Source of the DNA: Macrocystis pyrifera | Taxonomy: Eukaryota; Sar; Phaeophyceae; Laminariales; Laminariaceae | Direction of reading: 5' to 3' | Length of the DNA stretch: 64,000 nucleotides | Assembly (NCBI GenBank): GCA_031763025.1 | Contig: JASSKH010000006.1 | Coordinates: 12,397,979-12,461,978, forward strand | Shown: one piece after another, positions 22,775-32,499 of the stretch | How positions within the stretch are numbered: the stretch's first letter is position 1 | Layout: the number at the start of each line of letters is the position of its first letter | Made by a program: the position numbers and the translations under genes | The notes under the pieces: model-generated | Database searches by the model: none | What the model was told of the DNA's origin: nothing | Seen by the model: the letters and a program-made list of their open reading frames with translations, nothing else

Positions 22775-25261
22775 CTTATCCCTCACTTTTACTTTCCAGC
22801 CCACTCGTAGGAGGTTTTACCCTCGACGATCTTCTGGACAAGCCGTGGTCACAGGTGTCGTCCCTTCTCCCCCCCGGTACGTGCCTTTATTTTTTGTCGC
22901 GCATAGGGTTGTTCAGCATTCCCACTGCTCGTCGATTTTCATCGAATAATGTAGCCAACTCACGCTTTCGCGCTTTCCGCTTGTCAATTTTTTATGCAAG
23001 AAAAAGTCCCTATGAGCATGCACTCGGTATAGAGTAATCAGAACCCAATATGGTGTGTAAATATAATAGGGGAAATAAAAGGCTTTCCTTCGGAGTGGGT
23101 GTTACGTCGTCATAGCCCAAAGCCAACCAAACTAAATGTTTTTTTTGTAAGAAACGGTGAAGGATGTAATAATCGCGTTTATTTATGAATGTAATGTGAA
23201 ACGTAAGATCCGGTGACGCAAGAGTAAGAATGACATTCGTCTGATAATAAGAAAAACATATTTCATCAGTGCGGGGAGAGAGTGGAGTAGTGCATGGCAT
23301 GTGGATGATTTACAACATACAGGCTGTTGTTTAAAGGAAGGTTTGGGACAGGAGGGAAAGCAGCAGTGCCGGCAACGATAACGGTTATGGAAATGTTGTA
23401 TAGTTGCTGGGCGGCCGCGATTTCGATGTAGCCAGCATAGGAGTTTGGATGAGACATGATATGTATATAGTCTTCCAGGCTGCTGTAGTAACGAGGCAGG
23501 AGGCCCAGAATGTGGATATGTTCGCTGTTGAACCCGTTGGGTATGTGTAGGAAGAAATAATCGTGATTTTGGGAAATGTGGGAAACAATTTGTTTCCCTT
23601 CGTTCGTCCTGGATGGCGACAATCTGCTTGGCGTACTGCTTCGGACTTCCGCGAAGCCCTGGAGCAGGCGAAATGGAAGGGAGTCTTCTTGCGCTTGATG
23701 ATGATGTCTCCGTCTTTGATGGTGGAGTCCGTCAGGCGGCAGTTGTAGCACTTGCCACCGACCTGGTCGAAGTAAACATAGGGTGCGCGGGGCGGGAGTG
23801 GCGTGCAGGGAATGGCGGGGGAGGGGGAAGAGGGGGGGGGGGGGGGGGGCAGAGTTCATTATTTGTACTGATTTACAGCGGCACAACAGCAGTACGTAAT
23901 CGCTTGCTATACGACGACAGCAGCAGCAGCAGAAGCAGCAAGTACGTGCGTAAAACGCAGCAGGAAAAAAACGGCCAAAATATTTTTTTAATGTACCAAA
24001 ACGACCATTTGGGTGCAAAAAACGACCCAAGAAAAACAGTAATCCGAATACATACGAACAATCAGTGGATATTGAGGCAGCATTAGCAGTAATAGCAGCA
24101 GCAGCAGCAGCAACGGCTTCGAACAGTGGTTGCGGCAGCATTAGCAGCATTAGCAGCAGCAGAAGCAGCAATGGATCGCCGCAGCGTTGGCAGCAGTAGC
24201 AGCATAGCAACGATATGAAAAAAAAGAAGAAAAAAGTATGTACCCTGGAATGCCGCGACCGCAAAAACTACGGAATTTCATTGGCGAAACAAAAAATATG
24301 TACACACAAATGACCAGCATGATGTACACGGCAACAACGCAGCAGCAGCAGCAGCAGCACCAGCATAGCAGCGATATGAAAAGAACGAAGCCCAAAACGA
24401 GAAAAAGCAGTACGTACGCAAAATGCAGCAGCAAAATGACCAAAATATTTTCTTCAGGTACCAAAATGACCATTTAGGTACAAAAACGATCAAGAAAAAC
24501 AACGATCCGAGTACATACGAACATTCAGTGAACACTGCGGCAGCATTAGCATTAGCAGCAGCAGCAGCAGAAGCAGCAACGGATCGCCGCAACGTTGGCT
24601 GCAGCAGCAGCATAGCAACGATATGAAAAGAAAGAAGAAAAAAAACATGTGCCCTGGTCTGCCGCAATCGCAAAACTTACGGAATTTCATTGACGATACA
24701 GAAATATGTACACACGCACAAGTGTAATAGACACACAAATCATGTCCAGCATGATGTACGGCAACAACGCAGCAGCGCCACAAAACGACCAAGAAACACA
24801 ATTATTATCCGAGTACATACGAACATTCAGTGAATATTGCGGCAGCACTAGCAGCAGCAGCAGAAGCAGAAGCAGCAACGGATCGCCGCAGTGTTAGCAA
24901 CAGCAGCAGCAGCATAGCAACGATATGCAAAGAAGGAAGAAAAAAAGTACGTACCCCGAGGCCGTCCGAAAAGTATTTTTGGTACCTCACTATAGACCCA
25001 CCCCCGCATGCTGTACGGCAACAACGCAGCAGCAGCATAGCAACAATACGAAAAGAACCAAGCTAGAAAAAGTAGTACGTACGCAAAATGCAGGAGCAAA
25101 ACGACCAAAATATTTTTTTTTACGTATCAAAAGAACCATTTGGGTACAAAAACGACCAACAAAAACAGTAATCCGAGTACATACGAACATTCAGTGAATA
25201 TTGCGGCAGCATTAGCAGCAGCAGAAGCTGCAACGAATCGCCACAGTGTTGGCAGCAGCGT

Positions 25262-25302
<41 letters not shown>

Positions 25303-25389
25303 CAATTACGCAGCAGCAGCACTACAGCAGCAGCAAGTGCACAAGAGCAGCAGCAGGTGCACAGCAGCAGCGCTCGTGGCGTGGCGCTG

Positions 25390-25428
<39 letters not shown>

Positions 25429-28400
25429 GAAAACGAGCAAAAGGAGTATAAGTAGGGTCACCAAAACATGTACATGTACACACAGAAACCGTGTCTACCG
25501 AAAATGCACCACAGTAGCAGCAGCACTCACGTCGTTCGGTGCAGCGGTGACGGTGACAGCTGAATCCTCCATTCCTTCGTTCACGTCCCGGAAACAGTTG
25601 TGAATATATATGCGCTTCTCGTGCACTGCTGTGTAAAAGAGGAGCCGACGCGACGCACGAAGGGGAAAGAACGAGCATGGATGAGTCCAAAAAATAAACG
25701 CTTTGAGGTAGGTTTGTATGCACAAAGGCAATTGAAAACCCCCAAAAAACGTACTGGCAACAGACAGCATGCAACAATAGACCTAAGACACTCACCACCG
25801 TCAGCAATCTCGAGGGAGTACGAGACAGTCCCTTCCTTGATCGGGCGAGCACAGAACTCGCAGTCGATTGCCCAGTACAGGATGATCCCGCCACCAGCGC
25901 ACGTGAGATCCTTGCAAGTGGCGAAGGCCACATTTTTGCCACCAGGCGCGGAGTTCTTGACCAAGTAAGTAAGTGCTGGTCCGTGCACCGCTCGCAAACA
26001 ACAGCCGGCACCAGGTCGACCTTTGTCGTTGCCGCTCTCTCGCCAGAGTGCGAGGACCACGCGCCTCTCGACGAGGGGGAGGTGAGCTTAGGGGGCGTGG
26101 AGAAGGGACAGGCGGGGGTTGCAGCACCCAGCAGGTTCGCCACCGACAGCAGCAGCTTGGCCGCCGACAGCTGCACCTATATATGCCGTTCGTCGAAGAC
26201 GAGACGCCTCTTTTAGGCGCCGTGCGAAGAGCTGTCTATTGGTTGGCAGTTTGCGAAGAAGAAAGAAGGAAGGTTGTTTGGCTGTTTGGCTGTTTCAAAG
26301 GAGAAGGGCTGTTCGCGAAGGGCTGTCTATCAGTTGGTCTGTTTGCCAAGAGCTAGCAAGTGACACCGACCCCAAAAATCGGAATCATAGTTGTATTTAT
26401 ATGGTTTCAAGTCTATGTGGGTTCTGATTACTATTCCGGGAGAAAATAGTAAATAGGACCTACAGAACACACAAAAACCTATATACTTCGCTATTTTTAC
26501 TAACTTCATTTGGTCCTGTTTACTATGCCCCCCCGTGTCGTGTACTACTTACTGCAAGCGGGATTATAGTAATCAGAACCAAACAAAGTGTGTAAACATG
26601 CGGGGAATATCTGGTTTCAAGGTCCTATGTGGGTTCTGATTACTGTGCCAACGAGGTGTTACGTATTTATGTATTACCGCGGGGGAATATAGTAATCAGA
26701 ACCGAATAAGGTGTGTAAACATACGGGGGAATATATGGTTTGAAGTCTATGTGGGTTCTGATTACTACTGTATTCCCTCCCCGTAATATCAGGTATGTAT
26801 TTATGTGTTTCTGCGGGGGAATGTAGTGGTCAGAACCTAACAAGGTGTGTAAACATGGGGGTATACCTGTTTCTTGGGTCCATCGTGGGTTCTGATTATA
26901 TTGGTTGTGATTCGGAGATCGACATGGATTTATCGTAGACTGCTGAGGAGTTCTATATGGATGATGGCTTTTGTGGTGTGGCGAAGAGGGTCCGTCGGAA
27001 TCAGTGGTAGAGATTATGTTTCCCCCCATTGTGCGCTGGTACGGTGTCGTGGAAGCATCTATCTTTGTACTACTGTATTATTAATAATAAATAATGTCCC
27101 ATCTGTGTGTTTTCCTGTCAGCTGCGTGAGCTCCTTCCTCTTGAGCGTTTTCGACTGATACCTGTCCGAGCCTAAGGCCCTTCCAGTAGATTATTATGAT
27201 ATGCCTCCCGTATTATGTATTACTGCGGGGGTTTATTACGACGGAAATCCTTGATGACCAAAAGTATTATGCGCAGACACCCTATGATTACTTCTCTGCG
27301 CGGTACAGAGATCTCCTGTCAATTAGTCTGTCGTGTACATTGTATTCGATGAAAATCGACGAGCAGTCGGGATTGCTGAAGCCTCTGCGCGATAAAAATG
27401 AAGGCACGTACCCAGGGAGGAGAAATGACTACACCTGACCGGTGACCACGGCATGTCCAGTTTCTGGAAGCTGGACAGCAGTAAAAGTGAGATAGAGCCG
27501 CCTCTCTACGTCCACGAGTATTTGTAAATGAGGCGCGCACACGTTCGATCTGATTAAAGACCCGCCTGCTGGGATGCCGTCTATATTGGTGAAGGAAGCT
27601 GAGAATAGCGCTCAAATTCATTTAATCGAGGGCAATAATAATCATGTAGGTACTGCGGGGGATTCCAGCAATCAGAATACGGTGAAAAAACGCAGAAGGA
27701 TACCTGTTTTTTTGGTCCATCCTGGGTTCTGATTATGATGGTATGATACACCATACCAATACGTCCCTTGTCATAACATGTTCCTCTGTCCGCGTGCTGC
27801 TGACCGTCTCGCTCTACCGCTTGCCCGTCCCCCGCCGCAGTTCGTATACTGCATGCTGGTCGGGTCGTTCCCTTTCAACTCCTTCTTGGCGGGGTTTTCG
27901 TCCACCGTGGGGGCGTTCGTGTTGGCAGGTATAACCAGCACTTTTTTTGTTGTTATCACGGCCCTCCTCGGCCCCGTTACCGTTCTTGCCCGCTCTACGT
28001 ATGCTTATTATTACGGGGGACCATAGTAAATCGGACCAAATTTTGTTAGTAGAAATATGGAAATATATAGGTTTTTGTGTGTACTGTAGGTCCCATTTAC
28101 TATGGCCCCCCGTAATAGTAGTACCAGGTATGTGTTTTTTTTTGTCATGACTATTACTTTCCAACTCGACTCTAACAATAGGAGGTTTTTCGTTTTACCG
28201 CCGGCGAGACTTCTGAAAAGAAGACCGTGGTCACCGGTGCTCCCCCCTCCCCCCCCCGGTACATGCCTTCTTTTTTATCTCGCACAGGATTTTCCTTCGC
28301 GATATTTTTTTTGGTTTTGTCTGTCTCACAGTCTTTTGGTCACATCGTTTGTACCTGTTTTACATTAGGTTCAACAATAAAGACGGACACTGGGTGTACT

Positions 28401-30520
28401 GGTGCAGTTGGGTGCAAACAGAACGACTTAATATGAGGACGACACACAAAAGACAACGAGGTTCACTTCATTCAGCGTTTCCGTTGCTCATAGTTTTCGA
28501 TCGAACTTTTGCGTCAGCAAGCGCTCTTAAGTACCATACCAAATACTGTATTCACTCTCCGCGCGGGCGGGCTATATACTTGGTTGCTCTTGCTACACAC
28601 CAGTACGTTTTATCTATACACCACTTTGGTTATGGTGGCGGTGGTTGGGGCGGGGGCGGGGGGGGACTCGTCCGAGCTCTGGAAGTACTTTCGTCTTGTC
28701 GAGAAGGATTTTACGTCGGCATTAGCAGTATTGGCGTGGGTTGATATTCCCCTGCAGCGTGGATAGCTAAGGTGCCTTATTATTTCTTGCTCAATATTCA
28801 ACATCTCACCCGAATCTTGACTTGGAAGAAGTTGGTTCGCGCTACCCGACCAACAACAGGCCTAAAACAAATATACTATTACGGGGGTCCATAGTTAATA
28901 GGACCTATGGTATACATAAAAATCTATATATTTACCTATTTTTACTAACAATATTTGGTCCTATTTACTATGGTCCCCCGTAATAGTCAAGGGTACACGG
29001 GAAAAAAAAAAAAAAAAAACGGCACTCCACTTTTTTTTTTAGTCCCAGACAGGGGAGCGGGGGTGTACGCGATAGGAGAGATGTGCTCGATCTCATGCAT
29101 GGCCGTAGTCGTATGACCATAGACCCTCGCATCCCTACAATGCCGGGACGGAGCATGTCGGGTTTTCACCGACCAGGCAGACATTGCTTGCACCACGCGC
29201 GAAGCGCCGTGAGGTGTCCGGCGAGTCGCATGAAGGGTGAGCTGCATCCTCTACTCAGAACCGCTTGTGAGGCTGACTTGCATATGGCTGACAGCTTCAA
29301 TGAGTTAATTTATTTTCCGGTTTACGTAGCCACTTCCAGAGACAGCAATGAGAGTACTATATAACTGCCTCTTGGGTGCCATACCATAAACACTATGTGA
29401 TACGTTCATTCCCACTTGTGTGGAGTACGTAAAGGTTGTTCCCCTGGCACAAATGATCTATCGCTCGAAAACCAGCTGTGACCGACCGCCAAAAAAAAAA
29501 AAAGAAGCGGTGCCCTGGTTGTCTAGCTCAAGTAGTGAGCGGCATGTTTTACTGTGTCGTTGCCAACCGACGCCAACCCAACCTTTATATAATATGGGGT
29601 ATACTAACATAAAGTAAACAAAAACTGAAGAAAGACATGGTTTTATATAATTTCCGCCAAAAATCCCAACCAGCTACCCCGTAGATCGTTCTCATTCAAT
29701 TCCGACATGGTGGCGAGTGTGGCTCTGTTATCTCTTTTTTTCGTGTGCTCTACTATTACGGGTGTCTATAGTTAATAGGACCTACGGTAGGCACAAAAAA
29801 CCTATATATTTACCTAATTATACTAACAATATTTGGTCCTATTTACTATCGTCCCCCGTAATAATAACATTAGTAGTATTAATAGTAAAGTACCATACTA
29901 ACCGGTATAAAAAATTACCTCAGAAGGCAAAAAAAAAATGCAACGCCTATATGCGGTAGGATAAGCCTGAATCAGAGACCATCCTCAAGGGGAGAAGAAG
30001 TATTTCGATATCCATTATCTGCTGTTGCTGTGCTGACACACTCGACTCACGAACTTGCGGTTGCTGTGCTCATGCGCTCGCCCGACCAAACTGCGGTACG
30101 TACCGGAATGTTGCTGTTGCTCGTACAGCTGTGTGTGCCCCCGCCGCGCCTCCCGCCGGCAATTTTTGCTGAAATTAGCGCGCACCCATTTCTTGCCGAA
30201 ATTTCCCCACAAACTGCTGTCTGTTGCTGTGCTGAGTTTCACTGCAACCAACCTCTCGCCGTCCGTTTGTTTTTTCGATTTTTTTGCTGATTGTTCCGGC
30301 CACGTCTTTGCCGATATTTTTTCCTCCGGGGGCTGTTTGGTTTTCTGCGTGGAATATATGCACGCACGCTCTTTTGAATAAAGTGTCGTTGAGAATGCAG
30401 GTGATGGAGGCGAGCGAGAACGGGGGCGTCGTTAGTGGCCGGTCGCTGGAGCGATGCTTTGCGGAGTACGTGGTGTGCAACATGGTGCTGTTCTTAGTGG
30501 TGATGAACTTCATGGGCTGA
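20207..30520 (+). CDS. DAD1: DAD1/OST2, oligosaccharyltransferase subunit (3 exons)
   Basis: Exons 20207-20395, 27841-27928 and 30384-30520 join in phase (63 codons; 88 nt ending phase 1; 137 nt ending TGA) to give 137 aa. Seen: exon 1 ends [20 protein letters not shown], exon 2 carries [20 protein letters not shown], and exon 3 ends [10 protein letters not shown]; these are the DAD1 signatures in the right order, with three hydrophobic segments. Known: DAD1/Ost2 is a small integral ER-membrane subunit of the oligosaccharyltransferase that transfers the glycan to Asn in nascent proteins. The protein is somewhat longer than the usual 113-119 aa because of a Gly/Thr-rich N-terminus. Donors are CAG|gtgggg and GCAG|gtataa; acceptors are ccgccgcag and ttgaataaag. 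Intron 1 is 7.4 kb and holds an opposite-strand gene, two MITE-A copies upstream of it and a third near its 3' part, most of family B and a CAG-rich array. Intron 2 is 2.5 kb with MITEs and SINEs. The start ATG is the first in frame and matches the family N-terminus. Confidence 0.96.
20407..20588 (+). repeat. 91-bp tandem duplication just inside DAD1 intron 1
   Basis: Two adjacent units (20407-20497, 20498-20588) share TTTTTGG, GCGGTGTTTTCGC, ATGCAAA and ATGTGTCCAATCTTGA. The first begins 12 bp after the exon 1 donor. Confidence 0.85.
20894..21003 (-). mobile_element. MITE-A copy 7, in DAD1 intron 1
   Basis: Reverse orientation (ggaccaaatattgttagt near the left end). The left TIR carries an insertion (gacctttatagt). 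Confidence 0.8.
21155..21263 (+). mobile_element. MITE-A copy 8, in DAD1 intron 1
   Basis: Forward copy of the same subgroup as nested copy 5 (tccatagttaacaggacc; ggtcccgttaactatgga). The TIRs are essentially perfect, suggesting recent movement. Confidence 0.88.
21458..21582 (+). mobile_element. Family B element, copy 1
   Basis: Short element with termini of the form TTACnGCGGGGG...TAATCAGAACC and GGTTCTGATTA...CCCCGTAAT and the internal block AGGTGTGTAAACAT. This copy is diverged (tatttcgggggaacatag; gggttctaacc). Confidence 0.55.
21593..22726 (+). mobile_element. Family B element, split or long copy
   Basis: An intact left end (TTACTGCGGGGGATTACAAT at 21594) and an intact right end (GTGGGTTCTGATTACTATGA... 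ending CCCCGTAAT at 22726) lie 1.1 kb apart, whereas other copies are about 100 bp. The interior holds a (CAG)16 run and no recognised gene. It is either a longer member or a short copy interrupted by other DNA. Confidence 0.5.
21962..22009 (+). repeat. (CAG)16 microsatellite
   Basis: A perfect trinucleotide run between the two ends of the split family B element. No supported coding frame. Confidence 0.95.
22785..23030 (-). mobile_element. SINE2 copy without head, in DAD1 intron 1
   Basis: It matches the body of the 16140-16455 copy over about 240 bp (for example CTTCTGGACAAGCCGTGGTC, TCGTCGATTTTCATCGAAT). It stops at the edge of the tRNA-like head. A T run of about 29 at 22746-22774 corresponds to its A-rich tail. 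Confidence 0.75.
23271..26176 (-). CDS. OTU-like cysteine peptidase gene, partial model, nested in DAD1 intron 1
   Basis: The clearest exon is about 23602-23271 (minus, stop TGA near 23271). It encodes [58 protein letters not shown] and HAMHYSTL. This is the C-terminal half of an OTU fold, including the helix before the conserved glycine and the catalytic-His strand. The catalytic Asp/Cys part is not seen. Upstream on the same strand, about 23745-23640 encodes a CYNC...FHFAC zinc-finger-like stretch, and about 25960-25796 encodes [11 protein letters not shown]; the latter ends at a good donor (GGTG|gtgagtg). A further exon may start with ATG at 26176, with a hydrophobic [17 protein letters not shown] start. 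It joins in phase to the 25960 exon through a very short intron ending ggtcaag. The link between zinc-finger and OTU parts is not resolved, because phases conflict; they may be separate genes. Known: OTU proteases remove ubiquitin. The array at 23880-25450 lies in the supposed intron. Confidence 0.55.
23880..25450. repeat. CAG-rich compound minisatellite, 300-460 bp units
   Basis: Four long units each repeat the order ACCAAAATATTTT, AAAACGA, GTACATACGAACATTCAGTG, gcggcagcattagcag, CAACGGATCGCCGCA, CATAGCAACGATATG. The GTACATACGAACA blocks start near 24049, 24509, 24811 and 25176. Within and after them are CAG/CAA runs, the longest at 25267-25297 and 25391-25424. Confidence 0.88.
26386..26432 (+). 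mobile_element. Family B right-end fragment
   Basis: Only the right half (GGTTTCAAGTCTATGTGGGT, TCTGATTACTA) survives, directly against MITE-A copy 9. Confidence 0.5.
26431..26538 (+). mobile_element. MITE-A copy 9, in DAD1 intron 1
   Basis: Diverged forward copy (ttccgggagaaaatag; tgcccccccgtg) abutting a family B right end. Confidence 0.7.
26556..26655 (+). mobile_element. Family B copy
   Basis: Near-complete (ATAGTAATCAGAACCAAACA, AGTGTGTAAACATGCGG, GTGGGTTCTGATTACTG). Confidence 0.65.
26674..26790 (+). mobile_element. Family B copy, complete
   Basis: Both ends are present (ATTACCGCGGGGGAATATAG; TATTCCCTCCCCGTAAT) with TIRs of about 30 bp. Best reference copy. Confidence 0.72.
26808..26906 (+). 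mobile_element. Family B copy
   Basis: Contains TGCGGGGGAATGTAGTGGTC, AGGTGTGTAAACATGGGGG and CATCGTGGGTTCTGATTA; the right terminus is lost. Confidence 0.65.
27189..27234 (+). mobile_element. Family B end fragments, back to back
   Basis: A right end (TTATGATATGCCTCCCGTAT) is followed at once by a left end (GTATTACTGCGGGGG), as if two copies were joined by deletion. Confidence 0.5.
27335..27495 (+). mobile_element. SINE2 fragment, in DAD1 intron 1
   Basis: Plus-orientation body fragment (TTCGATGAAAATCGACGAGC, GCGATAAAAATGAAGGCACG, TGACCACGGCATGTCCAG), diverged from the other copies. Confidence 0.6.
27652..27750 (+). mobile_element. Family B copy
   Basis: Contains TACTGCGGGGGATTCCAGCA, ATCAGAATACGGTG and CATCCTGGGTTCTGATTATG, 90 bp upstream of DAD1 exon 2. 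Confidence 0.6.
28009..28118 (-). mobile_element. MITE-A copy 10, in DAD1 intron 2
   Basis: Reverse copy with near-perfect TIRs, 80 bp downstream of the DAD1 exon 2 donor. Confidence 0.87.
28138..28330 (-). mobile_element. SINE2 fragment, in DAD1 intron 2
   Basis: Shares the ATTACTTTCCAACTCGACTC, GACCGTGGTCACCGGTG and CCCGGTACATGCC blocks with the other SINE2 copies. It immediately follows a MITE-A copy. Confidence 0.6.
28380..28455 (+). repeat. Family C dispersed repeat, copy 3
   Basis: Contains GACGGACACTGGGTGTACTG, AGAACGACTTAATATGAGGA and CGACACACAAAAG. Confidence 0.5.
28876..28985 (+). mobile_element. MITE-A copy 11, in DAD1 intron 2
   Basis: Forward copy with intact TIRs. Confidence 0.87.
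29035..29600 (-). mobile_element. SINE1 copy d (longest), in DAD1 intron 2
   Basis: Nearly full-length, antisense to DAD1. It is alignable with copy e over both the core and the 5' region that includes CCAGCTGTGACCGACCG and GTCTAGCTCAAGTA. The tail end is AGTACG/AC followed by C-rich sequence at 29050. Confidence 0.7.
29753..29864 (+). mobile_element. MITE-A copy 12, in DAD1 intron 2
   Basis: Forward copy; small changes in the left TIR (ttacgggtgtctatag). Confidence 0.83.
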
Positions 30521-32084
30521 ATTTTATTTTACGGAAAATTGACAGAACAAAAAGAAAACGTCAGCCGTCTCTTGGGTTTATCCCGGCAGAGGTCGATACG
30601 ATGCCCGATGCTGCAAGCTGCGTGATAAACGTCGGTCGCGCCTCGAGTGGAATGGAGAAATGCCGACGTCGTTTGGATGGAGGAATGCCGACGTCGTTTA
30701 GGGGGAAAGAGCGCGCAATAGATAGCATGCGGATCGGTGTGACAACCCGTTGTTATCCCCCCGTTCAGCTGCGGGGGGGAGGGGTTCTTTACGGGCTTCT
30801 CGCGTTCATGCCGAGGGTTTCCCGGGGATGGAAAGGAGAAGGAGGGGCCGGAGGGGGATAAGGACTGCTCGCATTCATACCGTGATCTCGTTCTCTTTGA
30901 AGATGGGGTTTTCGGGGATGGAAAGGGGGCGGTGGGGGGGGGGGGGCTTCTCGTAGTCATACCGCGGCTTTGATCTTTTTCATTTTTCGTGGGGGGTTTC
31001 CGGATATGGAAGGGGGCATTAGGGGGGGGCGGGGGGGGGGGGGGGGGCACGGGATTCTCTCTCTCATATTATTCCGCGATTTCGTTCATTTTGAGGATGA
31101 AATTTTCACAAGTGGAACGGGGAAGGAGGAGGCGAGGCTTTCTGTGTGGATCCTTGGTGTGAATTGGTGGTGGTTGTTGTTTTTTTTTTTTTTTTTTTTC
31201 GGGGAGCAAGAGCAACCATTGCCGCGTCCTGCCGCGTACCTGGTACCATACTGCTGTAGATCGTTTGCACTCGATACAATCGCAGACAAGCGCGGGGTGT
31301 GCGTGGCCGCTTGCTCTTCGAGGGAAGGTCAGCCGCACCGCTACTGCGCGCTGTAGTCGTCGTCATGCGTCCCCGCCTTGCGCGTGCGCGAGTTGGGTTC
31401 CTGTAGGCTTTGCTGTCTCCTTCCGGTGGCGCTTGCGGTGTATTGGGTACGGTACTGCAGGAATAATCCCGTCGGGGCTCGGACAGAGCGACCGAAACCA
31501 TGACAATTTTTTTTTGGTGTGTTACCATCCGCGTAGGAGCTACAGAGCAACGTGAGCGCCCAGTTCTACGGGCAGAAACATGTTGCGTCCGTGCCGTACG
31601 ACTCCTTGCATTCAACCATTGTAACTCAAGACACGGATTTGTGTTGTCCCTCAAATCACTCAGTGGCCTTCTTTATAATCATCGGTTTTCCTCCCTGAAC
31701 TCCCAAGAGAAGTCGAGAGTGGACAAACAAAAATGGTGGGCTTTCTGTATAGACTTGTTCTGTACACCGCACCGCGTCTGACTGCAGTCGACCCGTATTT
31801 GAACAATTTCCATGTTGCTAGGCGGAAAAAGCCCACATTTACCACCGTTTTTGATGCTCTGGCTGTGCATGTTGAGTACCTCAGCACGACGCGGTTACAG
31901 GTGGCGCGTTTTCCATCGATGGGAGAAAGAGCGAAAAGCACGGAACGGGTGTCATCCAGGGATTTTCCACCAATCGGAACACTCCGATTAAAAGTTCCCT
32001 AGGTTTACATAGGGTTATCTAGAAGCAAAATTAAAAACTTACCATCACGAAAAAATGACCAACAACGGTACACCAGTGATTTTT
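30521..32084. other. DAD1 3' flank, no supported gene
   Basis: Contains four diverged G-rich blocks (30770-31050: GGGGTTTTCGGGGATGGAAA-like units), probable tandem repeats, a T run at 31180-31200, and short frames on both strands at 31500-32000 without domains. Confidence 0.4.
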
Positions 32085-32370
32085 TTGCCAGTTTACGGTG
32101 CAAAAAATTGAAACTACAGGAAATCAGGGTACACTAGACCCAAGTTAGATGACGTTTTCTGTCAAGGTATACCGTTTTATGGCAAAACGTTCATGTCCGT
32201 CCGTCCACGTCGCAAAAAATGACAAAAAAAAAACGGTACACCATTGTATGTTTGCTAATTTACGGCACGGAATAGTAAAACGAGGTGGTCGGGGCACACC
32301 AAACCCAAGTTATATGACGTTTTCTGTCAAGGTATACCGTTTTCTGATAAAAAAGCAATGTCCCGGTATA
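32085..32370 (+). repeat. 162-bp tandem duplication
   Basis: The block CCCAAGTTAGATGACGTTTT, CTGTCAAGGTATACCGTTTT at 32139 recurs at 32301; flanking poly-A-rich blocks repeat too. Confidence 0.75.
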
Positions 32371-32499
32371 GCTTAAAATTACCAGCTGATATTTACGAAC
32401 AAAAACTGCGTTCGTGAATACATGTGCCTTCTTGTACTCGTGTTCATATCACTCTGGACAATGGACACAACAATAGTCTACTGCTTCGACAATAGAAGA

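Noticed and set aside
25140-25451. Poly-Ser/Gln/Cys ORFs over the CAG array
   Set aside because: Open frames exist in several phases on both strands because CAG repeats lack stops. No coding signature.
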